Assembly (NCBI GenBank): GCA_003640385.1
Contig: RCAB01000027.1
Coordinates: 62,001-126,000, forward strand
From: Setaria digitata
Lineage: Eukaryota; Nematoda; Chromadorea; Rhabditida; Setariidae
Reading direction: 5' to 3'
Length of the DNA: 64,000 bases
A model generated the notes under the pieces. It had not been told where the DNA came from, made no database searches, and was given only the letters and a program-made list of their open reading frames with translations. Positions 54,933 through 64,000 of this stretch are shown here, piece after piece. The first letter of the stretch is position 1. Each line of letters opens with the position of its first letter. The position numbers were made by a program, and so were the translations under genes.

Positions 54933-54934
54933 AG
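54933..54934 (+). promoter_or_regulatory. Candidate spliced-leader acceptor of the ADAL-like gene
   Basis: An A-rich and T-rich stretch ends in AATTTCAG, the nematode acceptor consensus, 12 bases before ATG 54947. This placement suits trans-splicing of a leader onto the mRNA and supports the chosen start codon. No upstream donor is needed. Confidence 0.45.
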
Positions 54935-54946
54935 AGTGGGATTTAA

Positions 54947-57900
54947 ATGTTGCCTTCACTTAGTGTTAAGATTATTCTAGGCAAATATGCGAGCGCGTGT
55001 AAAACATTAATTCATTTATTTTGGCCCTTTATGAGTTGTAGTAATTTATGACCAAATTTCTATACTTTAAATATTGGTTATTCAGGCAGCAGTTAAATCC
55101 TAGATCAGCTTGAGAATAAAATAAAGAAAATTAGTCAAAAAGCAGTGGAGTTTTGGTGTTCTTAAATTTAAATGAAATTTTTGTGACACATCCTGCAGAC
55201 ACAGTATTTTAATGCAGGTGTTTACGATTTTAAAAATTATGGGCTATTCTTTCTCTAGACGGATATGACTGGTAGATCGGTTATGCGAGGACTCTTTGGC
55301 GGTTCAAAGACGACTGTTTTCATCGCTTATTTATTTGTCGCATTCTCGAGAAAGATCTTGCTTAAGCTAGGAAGGGGTTAGTTTGTAAGTTACAATTCAT
55401 AAGCGTGTTAAATTTTCATCAATATTACAGCCTATTGCTTGCTGGAATTTTAATTTTACTGTTATAAGCAATTCCGTCCCATTCTTTCCCTTCTCATTTT
55501 TTTAATCAACACGATTGGTGTCAAACTGTTTATTTGAAGCAAATTCCATTAATTTAAAATGAAAGAACGTTGCAGCACATACTGTTGTTAGGCTACTAAA
55601 GTAAGAAGGACATTTGATATGCTCGATTTGAAACTGTTTTGCAGTAAATTGCCCAAATGTGTAAGTAATTTTTTCTGTTATAGGTTCTCCCACTTAAGTT
55701 TGACACGAACACACTAATCTGGTTAGACGTAATCATAAATGCTTCATGCTAATTGTATGTTGTACCAAACCAAACCGTAAAATTTGTTACTTGTGCATTT
55801 ATTAAGTCTCAGTTTAGTCACACTCTCAATTTCCGACCGATTACAGGAATTCAACGTACGATGGGAAGCCTGTATTAGAAAGTCAACGCTGCGGACGTTG
55901 GAAGAAAATCGGCGAAAATTAGGTGAACCTGAACTGACAGTAGAACAGCGAAAATTACTTTGGGCGTATGGGGAGCCTAGGAATTTGAAAGAGTGAGTAA
56001 TTGTATTTATCATAAGTATGTTAAACTTTTGGAAATGCCCTTTGGAGGCATTAGATGTGCTAGTCAAGTTTAACAGGAAAAAATGACAACTTTAACGTGA
56101 ATAAGAAGGCAACCTGAGTGAATTTTTTTTCAAGAAAGAAACTGGAAGAGTTTTTTCATTGGCTGTAGCAGTGCTTATAAGATTTTCTTGACCATGGTAA
56201 TGGCAACCGCCTAGTTCGTCTTCATTCTAAAATTTTCCATACTCTTTATTGCAGTTTTAATTTTTAAATAAAAAGTTTAAACACAATTAGAATTCACACT
56301 TATCTCTTTAACAGGGCGTTAAAATCTTTATCAGTAGTGTACAGCATGGTTCTGCTACAAGAAGATGTGTTTGCGGTGAATTTTTTCTTTTACTTGTTGA
56401 ACTTTTTCACCATATAATTATTGATAAACATAGAGGATTTGTGTGTAATTTAAATAAAATTGGAATAGAAGCGGGTAATCTTCTGAAATCAACCGGGAAA
56501 CTGTAAATAAAAGACTGCAAATAAATGGAAAGCTTAATTTAGGAGAGATAAAATTTTTATTTAACAAAGAAAAGTTTAAATTTAGATAACGGCAGATATC
56601 GTCGATCGTTACAATGCTGATAATGTTGTTTATTTGGAACTACGTGTTAAACCGTGTATAAGCAAAGAGTTATCACCTGAAACATTCTTGAGGAAAGTGA
56701 TTCAGGCTATCATAGCAGCAAAAGTTAAGTATCCTAGTATGACTGTTAAAGTATTAGTGACCATCGAGCTCGAACGATCAATAGAAAATGTTAGAGAAGC
56801 TATTGATTTGGTCATGATACTCGGTAAGCAGTTACTGCAAATTGGTGATATTTAAAAAAAATGATTAGTAGTTTGTACTGTTAGACTTCTCACTTGATAA
56901 TGCTGATAAAGAATGATAATTCAGTGTTTTAATTGCTTTTCAGCATAAATTAGGGCACTAGAAATCTGGAAAATACCAATGCTAAAATTTGCCCTTAAGA
57001 TCTTCCTCGGAAATAATCCATGAATGTTGTCTGCTGGCATTGATATTATTCTTTGCATTACTGCAATATTGTTTTTAAATGCGATATTTATGTATCTAAA
57101 AGTCCCACTTTATAGACCGATTAAAATTCATCCCTAGAAATTTCAAACAAGATAGAGAGATACCTCGAGGTTGTTAAACCGAGAGCGGGTGAACTTAAAC
57201 CAAATATTTCAATTCTTGGGCTGTCCCAGGAAGTTCCGCAATATTTGGGATTATCTTTTCATTGTTATAGCTCAAATGATCGGTCGTATCTAACAATACT
57301 ACCGATTATCATTATCTTTAGTGCAACTGCGAAATGATTAATTTCCATTCTTTTCAGCAGTCTCTCCGAAAAAATTATGTTGCAGGAAGGACTCGTAGAT
57401 CTAAAAATCTTCCTGATAGTGAGGTAATAAATGGCATTGAAATAGTTGGTGATCCAAATGAAACCGACATGCGTCAGGTGCATGAATTGCTTAACAAAGT
57501 TCGAGAAGAATCTGAATTAGTAATAGTCTTCAATTTGGCTCAGGTTGACATTCATAGCTTTCTTACAGGGGTATTTTCTGCACATAATTAAAAAAAAAAA
57601 AGTTGAACTGAGGTTATTGTATGCCTTCATAATATTAGATTCGGTAGGCAGAAGGTGAAGTCAGCGTTCAGTAGTTTTGATGTCTGATATTGAAGTTATC
57701 TCAGCATTGGCATGTTCTAGTACAGCTTTCACCTGGGTAGCAAGAATGGTGAAGTTGAAGAACGCTTCAGGAAATCAGTACAATTCCATCTGAAACTTTT
57801 CTGTTCAACCATGCCAAAGATAATGAGAGACTAAGGAAATTCGTCTCATAATTGTGTGTTAGCATTTTAAAATTTGATATTTCAATCCAAAAATATGGAA

Positions 57901-58733
57901 ATGTTCTTATGCAAAGCAATGAAAGAATAACATCAGATCCACGACGGCTTCGACCATCTATACGATTTGTTGACGTTCCGTCCCGATCGACTCAGCAATG
58001 CGGAAATTTTGACCGATTTTAGGCGAAATCGGAATGAAATAAACCATCGTGTCCTAATAGATCGTTTATTGTCGATGAAATTACCCATTGGTATGCAATT
58101 TAATACAATTTAACATTAATTTTTGATTTTTTTCTTCAAAAAAAGCATCGGAGAAATTTCAATGTATTTAAAATATAGTGGTGAGTTTCCACTGCAGATT
58201 TCTCTTACACAGCAAATCGAATAAATTGTTCAAAGTACGATGACTGTCTTATTTGGCGGAATCACCTCTGCTATCTGTCTTCAGTGGGACATCCAATACT
58301 GCTTTCCGTGAGTTATCATTTGATCACAGAAAAGCATTACCACAGTAGGTAGATTCGTCAGGTATTATCATTGTGTCGCAGAAACAATATTAGAGACATA
58401 CTAATGTTGTAGACAGGATACGGTGAGCTATTGGGTCGTAGTTTATCGGACGAGTACTATCAATTGGCTGTCCACATGGATTTAACACCAATAGACGTTT
58501 TCATACTGGCTCGAACAGCTTCATTTTTCACCGAGAAAACACCGCGAAACAAAAGATGTGAATTTTTTCCGTTCACTGAGCAGTACGATGCATTTGCTAG
58601 CGAATACGGCCTGAATAACTCAGACGAATGGAAGCTTCAATTCCTCCGTCACTGTCAGTTCTTCCTTAGTCGACCTTTGACTCCTCGACGGAAACAGCGT
58701 CGGCGTCGCATCATTGATATTTTGTATCAGTAA
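54947..58733 (+). CDS. Adenosine-deaminase-like (ADAL/MAPDA family) protein, probable pseudoenzyme
   Basis: Active members are zinc-dependent deaminases of adenosine or N6-methyl-AMP. Eight exons, phase-compatible, 1,224 bases in total (407 aa): 54947-54964, 55847-55992, 56315-56375, 56586-56823, 57386-57543, 57937-58090, 58213-58344, 58417-58733. Human ADAL is about 355 aa. Shared landmarks: IRKSTLRTL after strand 1, DNVVYLELRVKP (residues 87-98), GIEIVGDP (171-178), GHPILLS, and LSDEYYQLAVHMDLT. The expected HxH is NVR (N9, R11), HxxE is NLAQ (N204, Q207), the His of the usual RIGHG is N228 in RLSNA, and no DD pair is seen before LSDEYY. Zinc binding and catalysis therefore look lost while the fold is kept. 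The C terminus ends in a basic RRKQRRRR stretch. The 18-bp first exon and the 58344 donor are the least certain parts. Confidence 0.8.
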
Positions 58734-58880
58734 AATGTGTTCCAGCAATTTCAGTTTTTCTCTTTTTGTAATGTCTTTTTTTTCGTTTCTCAGTTTCCCA
58801 ATTTCTGTTTAAAAAAAAAGTTAAAATGTAGGAAATTATTATTGGGACGACCAGTCCTGGAATGACACTGTTGCAGGTGC

Positions 58881-58886
58881 AATAAA
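58881..58886 (+). terminator. AATAAA poly(A) signal after the ADAL-like gene
   Basis: A canonical AATAAA lies 148 bases after the TAA at 58733 in otherwise noncoding sequence. It is a reasonable 3'-end signal; no cleavage-site evidence is available. Confidence 0.5.
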
Positions 58887-59007
58887 CTTTGCAATTAGAT
58901 ATAAAATGCTGCCTTTAAGGATCAGCATTTCTGTATTTCAAAAAAGAGAAAGAAAAAAACTGATTTTGAAAGGTCTCAAATTTCTTAAATGCGAAAGCTT
59001 TTCCTGT

Positions 59008-59235
59008 TCAATTCAGTGAGCGCAAATCAAAAGGCTTGTTCCGACTTCTAAATATTTTTTTTTCAGTTTTCATGCCTATTGCATAAATTTGCTCTATCTG
59101 AACCGCAGTGTAGGAGAAATTTGCTTTTTTTTCCAGTGACTCGATTCGAGTTTCAAAATCGATCATTTTTTTTCGCAGTTCAGAATCACAAAGAGCGCAA
59201 AACACAGTTAATAGAGGAGAAAAAGTGGGAAGCAC
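59008..59235 (-). CDS. Small coiled-coil-like open frame, unassigned
   Basis: A minus-strand frame runs from a possible TTCTCAG acceptor near 59236 to TGA at 59008-59010. It contains the heptad-like LRKKMIDFETRIESLEKK and ends NKPFDLRSLN. The first in-frame ATG is at about 59163, giving roughly 51 residues; without it the frame would be a terminal exon of an unseen gene. The composition (Glu, Lys, Ile, Leu) is protein-like for such AT-rich DNA. I find no partner exon upstream and no family match, so it could be chance. Confidence 0.25.
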   Translation of the reverse strand: MLPTFSPLLTVFCALCDSELRKKMIDFETRIESLEKKANFSYTAVQIEQIYAIGMKTEKKIFRSRNKPFDLRSLN

Positions 59236-60784
59236 TGAGAAAAGAACAGTGAAGTGAATCTAGGAAAAAAAACTGCTTGAATCATTGATGAGATAATATT
59301 TGAAATAAAGTAAGGTGATTGTCCAATATTAAGTTCAAAGAAGAAAATAAATAAAGGAGGGAAGTCCGATCGAGAAGGGAAGACGCAATTGCCTTAAATA
59401 TTTCGTAGCTTTTTTTTTTTCACGTTTTAAAGTATTATTAGTCCATCTAGCTGTGCTCGATGGCGACAATGGAGTAATCCAAAAATAGTTTTGCAGGAAG
59501 TCCAACTTAACCAAATTTCGAAGTCAACTATGTCGTAAGGCCCGTCCTTCATAAGCTAGCAAAAACCTTTAAGGCTCTACAACTCGTTCTGTAAAATTAA
59601 GTACCATTCTACACCTTAATCACTACGGATGATCACTCACCTCTTCGCCTAAGATTCTTCAACCATTCTCTCATAAGTTCATTAGCAGTAAAACTTCATT
59701 CAGTGATACAAGATCCCCTCAGTCCATAAGAAAAGACTGTTATAGTATAATCAGACGGCTAAATTTGAGAATATAAAAGTCACAGTAGCTATTTCTAATT
59801 AGTATGATATTGGTTAATCAATATTTGTCTGACAATCGCTTTGATTGAATTAATGATTTATTTTGCAGTATATGCATAGTGTCTTATAATTTTCCTTAAT
59901 TAATCTACAATTTAAACATTAATTCTCAAAAAGTTTCTTGTGATAGATATGTTAGAATTAAAATTTTCAAAGAACTTTTCCTGCAATATTACAGGCTGAA
60001 TACGAAATAAAGAAAGCACAATAAGGAAAGCAATTTTATCGCATTTCAAGCAAGCCAGAGTAGAACGAGACAAGCTTTGTTTAGAAGTTACTAAATCAGT
60101 CACAATGCTGAGCTAGTTTCCGATAATGAGTGTAAAAGTGTGCTCATCGTGGATTGGCCTAGGCTAATTCAAGAGACCCAAAAAATAAATGCTCTTACCC
60201 TTTAAGCGAATAATTCAATTACTTATCTGAGGAGAAGTTATTGTGATATGGAAAGGAACGACCCTATTTTAAGTGCGTCTCGAAGTCAACCTGCATGCTT
60301 TGACTCTGACTATGACATGACTGCCACGTAGAAGGTTATAGAGGCTAGTGAGTGTCATTCAGGTGTCAGCTACGCCTCACCCACTACCCTGACCTTTCGT
60401 CCCCTCCTTGACCAGTAGTATGAAACCAGAAGGCAAGTCCCATGCTAAAGAACAAAAAATCGCAAATTGACATGCAGCCAATATGGGTGCGGAAGCAGCA
60501 TGGATCCCGAGGGTTCTTGGTCCAGCAGGTTTTTGAGACAGTGGTGGAGAAGGGAGTCGTTTCTGAAGGATTGGGTTCAAGCATGATGGACTGTGGAAAG
60601 ATTCGAAAATGGTTCTGAAGCATTTCCCTTTTTGTTGCATGCTTGTATCATCAAAATTCGCAACAAACACGGCGTTTTACAGTTGTATTCTATTATCTTG
60701 GTTTGAGTTTCCAACATGTATCTTTGAATTTTAGTGATGCTCTATTGTTCTGTTGATGGGATGATCAATTGATGGATATTGTTG

Positions 60785-63700
60785 ATGAATCCGTCGACGT
60801 TTTCCGGAAATTTTGTGCTCAGCAGTCCGTCAGCTTCGAGAAGCAAGGGTAATTCCTGTCACTTCATCGATATATTCGATTTTATCTTTGTCGCACATCC
60901 TGATTCTGGACGTATCGAAGGCGAGGAAAGTGAACGAGTTTTTTATTTCAACAGTCCTCAAAATGAATCAGCGGAGAAGCAAGTACTGTTGTTATGGTTA
61001 TTTTAGTTGCTATTGTTTAGGGATTTCTCAAATTTTACGTACATTTTGTTTGGGATTTGTTGCTGTTATTAAGGAATTTCTTTTTGAACAGTTGTTTCAC
61101 AATCGTATAATATCGATAATACCGAATATAGTTCTAGTTGTTATTTTATAAATAATGATGTCTGTTTCCAGACACAGATAACGGGTTTTGCGGAAGCAGT
61201 TGTTAATTTCACTGAAAATTTCACAGAAGAAAAGGATGAGACGGAATTTCACTATCGTTACGTCAATACTTCCAAGCAGTTACATGTATATATTGAAGTG
61301 GAATCGGGGAAGTTTATTTTGGGAGCTGGTATAAACAAGTGAGTATTGTTATTTCCTGTTTTAATTGTTCTGTAAATAAAAACCAATTCAGAAGTGATTG
61401 AAGACGATTTCAGTCACTTCCATATCCATTTTTAATTTTACTTAAATACTTGAGTCGTTTCTTTCAATATTGTTTATTCATTTAATTATTTGGCTAAACC
61501 TTCTATGGGACCGTATTATTTTCAGAGAACTTGCCATAAGTGAGGACTATATTTTACGAGGGTCAGCTGTCAAGGAAGTCTTAATAACAGCGTATAAAAT
61601 GTTCCGACTGTTTTTCGGTCCATTCTCTCGGCTGGCGTCAGGTAATCCTGCACATTTGAAGGATCGTTTAGAGTATTTCTTCTCACGTTATCTTCCACAA
61701 CTTCGTCTTCATCGTGTGAGTTGATTTTGTAGACCGGAGTATTATTAGAACAATGATTATTATGGAATTAGATTTTGGAAAACTTTTTTAAAAGATTTCA
61801 TTTTTAACAAATCAGTAGAAGATCCTGACTGTATAACTTTTCCTTCTAGATCAACTGTATTTTCTTGAAGTATGTTTGAAATCATTTTCTGCTATAAATA
61901 GCATGTATACATGCTCAATCCCTTTGAAATACGATATTTATCTCTTTCATAAAATATGCTTAATGTTTCAGATGCCTTTACTAGATGTGTTTTGCGGTGT
62001 TGACTATTTGTCGTTAGATAGTACGAGTTACTTACGAATTGAGAATCTTTTGGATGATTTAACGGAAAATTTTCCTCAGATTTCGAAAACTGTATTCTTT
62101 TATCAAGAACGCTTGATAACTTATAGTGTTTCCAAAGCTGATTTGCCCGTACTCTATCGATACCTCACTCAGAATCTTCTTAGCAGATCATTGAAAGAAG
62201 AACTGCAACCCGAAAGAAGTAGCAGGTTTGTTTTAATATTCATTTTTAATTGAAGCGTTCATCTTCTGACTTCATGAAGGTAAAAATTGATTTAAAGGTT
62301 GAGTTTTTATTGGAAATATGTTGCTCTAAGTTTTTGCTAAACTTCTATCTAAAATGTCAAACTATTAGTAAAACTAATTTCCTCACTCATATAGCTGCAG
62401 AAAATTTTTGAATATCACATGATCGGAGCTGTGGGACATTTTTATGATTACAATAATACATTATTTAGCTCTTGGTTGTTAGACTTTTAGAGAAAACGTA
62501 TTTTTGGCAGTTCAAGGACCACCATTACTACTCATGATTGATAAACATCAAAAAGCGATTAAAGACCTTACAAACTTTCTAACGGAAATGACTGGAAATG
62601 TAACTTCGTGTTTTACTGTTTGTGTTCATTTTATAATTTCAGAAAAGATTCGATTCATCGAGGAAAATTTTTAACAGGTTCAGTTGCATCTATCAAAAAT
62701 CCTTTGACCAACGATAGTTACAATGCCAAATTGCCGGTCGTTTATTTATGTGATGATAATAATGGGCGAAGGCTTGCACCTTATGAAATGGTGATTTTCT
62801 TTTTTTTTTTGCACTATAAAAAAGTGATATATTTATTTCTGCTAACGGGAAGATGAAAAAGAATGAAATCTCGGTAACGTCATGTCAGCAAACTTTTTTG
62901 GTTCGAGAAAATAAGGAATATCATGTTCATATTATTCTTTGTTATCTTATATTTGTCCTTATGCATTTGACATTTCATCATCATTAACTGATATTATGTC
63001 AGAAATAATGAATTTTGCATTTTTTGAAATAAGTCCAGGATCATTCACCCCTTTGTGATTTCGAGGCCATGCCCTAAATTTTACGGTTTTTAAACTCTTC
63101 ATAGTGCCATTGATAGATTCAAATTTTTTTGAGATTTAGATCGCTTATCGTGCTCTGAATGCTACAATCTGTTTGTTTATCCAAAAAAGTGTTGACCTCG
63201 GATTCTTGCAACGGTTAGATAATTATCTCGGACCGGAATTAACTGCCTTAGCCTCTCGTGTTGCCGAATCATATGCTGCTTTGAATGATGTGTCAAAGAA
63301 AGAAAGCGAATTTCACTTTGTTTATTTTAATCCGGAAAGTATGAGTCTCAAGACAAGTCTTGCTGAGAATATTGACTCCAGTCGCAGCACAAATCTACCG
63401 TCTGTACCATCTTCAGTGTATAAGTAAGTCAAGAAATCTTTTTAAAAATCCAAAGTAGTTGAGAATAGAAGAAATGGAATAATATGCTCATAGCATCCCT
63501 TCTAGTCCTTTTAAAAGCTAGTATGGATACTAATTTATGTTTTGTTGTGAATAAATTTTTAATACTTCCCATTTTGTAAAACCATATGATGGCCATTAGA
63601 GATTTTTTTAACTTTTTAGATCAGCATGTGATATGTTTGATGAATTCCTGGAAGGGAATGACTTTGGCGAAACATCAGCTAAGCTGGATGCTGACTGGTG

Positions 63701-63836
63701 GCTTATTATTAAGAAAATAAACAAACGGTTCTTACTGCTCATATTACGGAGTGCTACACTTAGTGCGCCAGCTGAGGTTCAACAGTATGTTAATGATATA
63801 ATCAAAATTAACTTCGATACGGTGTTTTTGTTTTAA
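60785..63836 (+). CDS. ccz-1: CCZ1 homologue, subunit of the Mon1-Ccz1 Rab7 exchange factor
   Basis: CCZ1 pairs with MON1 (SAND-1 in C. elegans) to activate Rab7 on endosomes, driving early-to-late endosome and phagosome maturation. Seven phase-compatible exons: 60785-60982, 61172-61338, 61526-61715, 61972-62225, 62643-62790, 63140-63423, 63620-63836. They give 485 residues; human CCZ1 is 482. Landmarks in order: FIFVAHPDSGRIEGEESERV and FYFN (first longin strand region), GFAEAVVNFTENF, YKMFRLFFGPFSRL, LLDVFCGVDYLSLDSTSYLR, LPVLYRYLTQNLLSR, RGKFLTGSV, FLQRLDNYLGPELTALAS, FHFVYFNPESMSL, and a C terminus of DADWWLIIKKINKRFLLLIL then NFDTVFLF. The start MNPSTFSGNF follows stops in frame and a TTTTAG acceptor. 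I see no break or missing segment. Confidence 0.95.
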
Positions 63837-64000
63837 TGATGCGATTTATTGCTTATTTTTACTAGAATATGTTTGTGCATTAATTTTTGGTAGTATTCTC
63901 ATTCTTAAGAATTTTTTTCTTTTTCTTTATAAACGATGGATTCAGTTGCATTAATTGAGAACTGATAATTCGCTATTTTATCATCAGTTACATTTAGTCC
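63837..64000 (+). other. 3' flank of ccz-1
   Basis: AT-rich sequence after the ccz-1 stop. I see no clear AATAAA before the window ends, so the poly(A) site probably lies beyond it or uses a variant signal. Confidence 0.5.

Larger units (their letters stand above)
46059..54946. other. Large divergent intergenic region between sma-1 and the ADAL-like gene
   Basis: The 8.9 kb between two head-to-head genes should carry the promoters of both. I find no exon with family resemblance on either strand. It contains an assembly-join duplication (51020-51227), a poly-T run (about 50286-50299), an AT microsatellite (52783-52890) and a purine-rich, locally GC-richer patch (about 53640-54170). Alternative 5' exons of sma-1 or noncoding RNA could lie here. 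A minus-strand CTATAG near 46130 is a possible acceptor for the sma-1 5' end. Confidence 0.55.
58734..60784. other. Intergenic region between the ADAL-like gene and ccz-1
   Basis: Two kilobases separate two plus-strand genes. Besides the AATAAA signal, it contains a minus-strand coiled-coil-like open frame (59008-59235) and a GC-richer patch (60360-60620) with overlapping minus-strand open frames. Neither patch has a recognised family. A TTTTAG at 60731-60734 is a possible acceptor for the ccz-1 5' end. Confidence 0.5.

Noticed and set aside
55265..55381. Small plus-strand frame MTGRSVMRGLFGGSKTT upstream of the ADAL-like exon, considered as its first exon
   Set aside because: Its possible donors give the wrong phase for exon 55847-55992 and it does not resemble the family N terminus.
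60813..61151. A 112-codon plus-strand frame over the first ccz-1 exon
   Set aside because: The CCZ1 signature (HPDSGRIEGEESERVFYF) is in a different frame with a matching donor at 60982; the longer frame has no family resemblance.
1..64000. CRISPR arrays, bacterial operons, endosymbiont inserts, rRNA or tRNA genes
   Set aside because: I found no regularly spaced direct repeats, no bacterial-style gene cluster and no convincing tRNA or rRNA sequence by eye; all solid genes are spliced animal genes.

Overview
The window looks like nuclear DNA of a nematode. It is AT-rich, its genes are split into many short exons with introns mostly of 50-900 bp, the splice sites are GT-AG with pyrimidine-rich TTTCAG-type acceptors, and the products are typical animal proteins. 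A parasitic clade such as the filarial nematodes is plausible, but the sequence alone does not prove it. Two single-N contig joins are present (31104 and 51123), so this is draft assembly. I rebuilt exons by hand from splice sites, reading phase and protein family; splice edges are predictions.

Minus strand, read right to left. (1) 46058-17634: a very large beta-heavy spectrin gene (C. elegans sma-1 / Drosophila karst type), about 68 exons and about 4,070 codons: two CH domains, a long run of spectrin repeats, an SH3 domain in the N-terminal part and a C-terminal PH domain. (2) 15648-12414: CDC73/parafibromin, the PAF1-complex subunit, 9 exons, 511 aa. (3) 10852 to the left edge: a KIDINS220/ARMS homologue with ankyrin repeats, a KAP-family P-loop NTPase with transmembrane segments, and a SAM-like C-terminal region. 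Its last exon may lie at 123-183 or outside the window.

Plus strand. (4) 54947-58733: an adenosine-deaminase-like (ADAL/MAPDA family) protein of 407 codons in 8 predicted exons. The fold is recognisable but every zinc ligand and catalytic acid/base position I can align is substituted. (5) 60785-63836: CCZ1, the longin-domain partner of MON1/SAND-1 in the Rab7 exchange factor, 7 exons, 485 aa.

The five genes have no obvious shared pathway: cortical cytoskeleton, transcription elongation, membrane signalling scaffold, purine-deaminase-like fold, and endosome maturation. sma-1 and the ADAL-like gene are head to head across an 8.9 kb stretch with no recognised coding exon. That stretch holds microsatellites, an assembly duplication, and a purine-rich patch with one coding-like open frame.

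The most interesting observation is the ADAL-like apparent pseudoenzyme. Others are a recent 106-bp exon-fragment copy in a sma-1 intron (96% identical), a probable GC-AG intron in sma-1, very long poly-T tracts at sma-1 acceptors, a one-exon-per-ankyrin-repeat layout, and two assembly-join duplications, one of which repeats a piece of a sma-1 exon.
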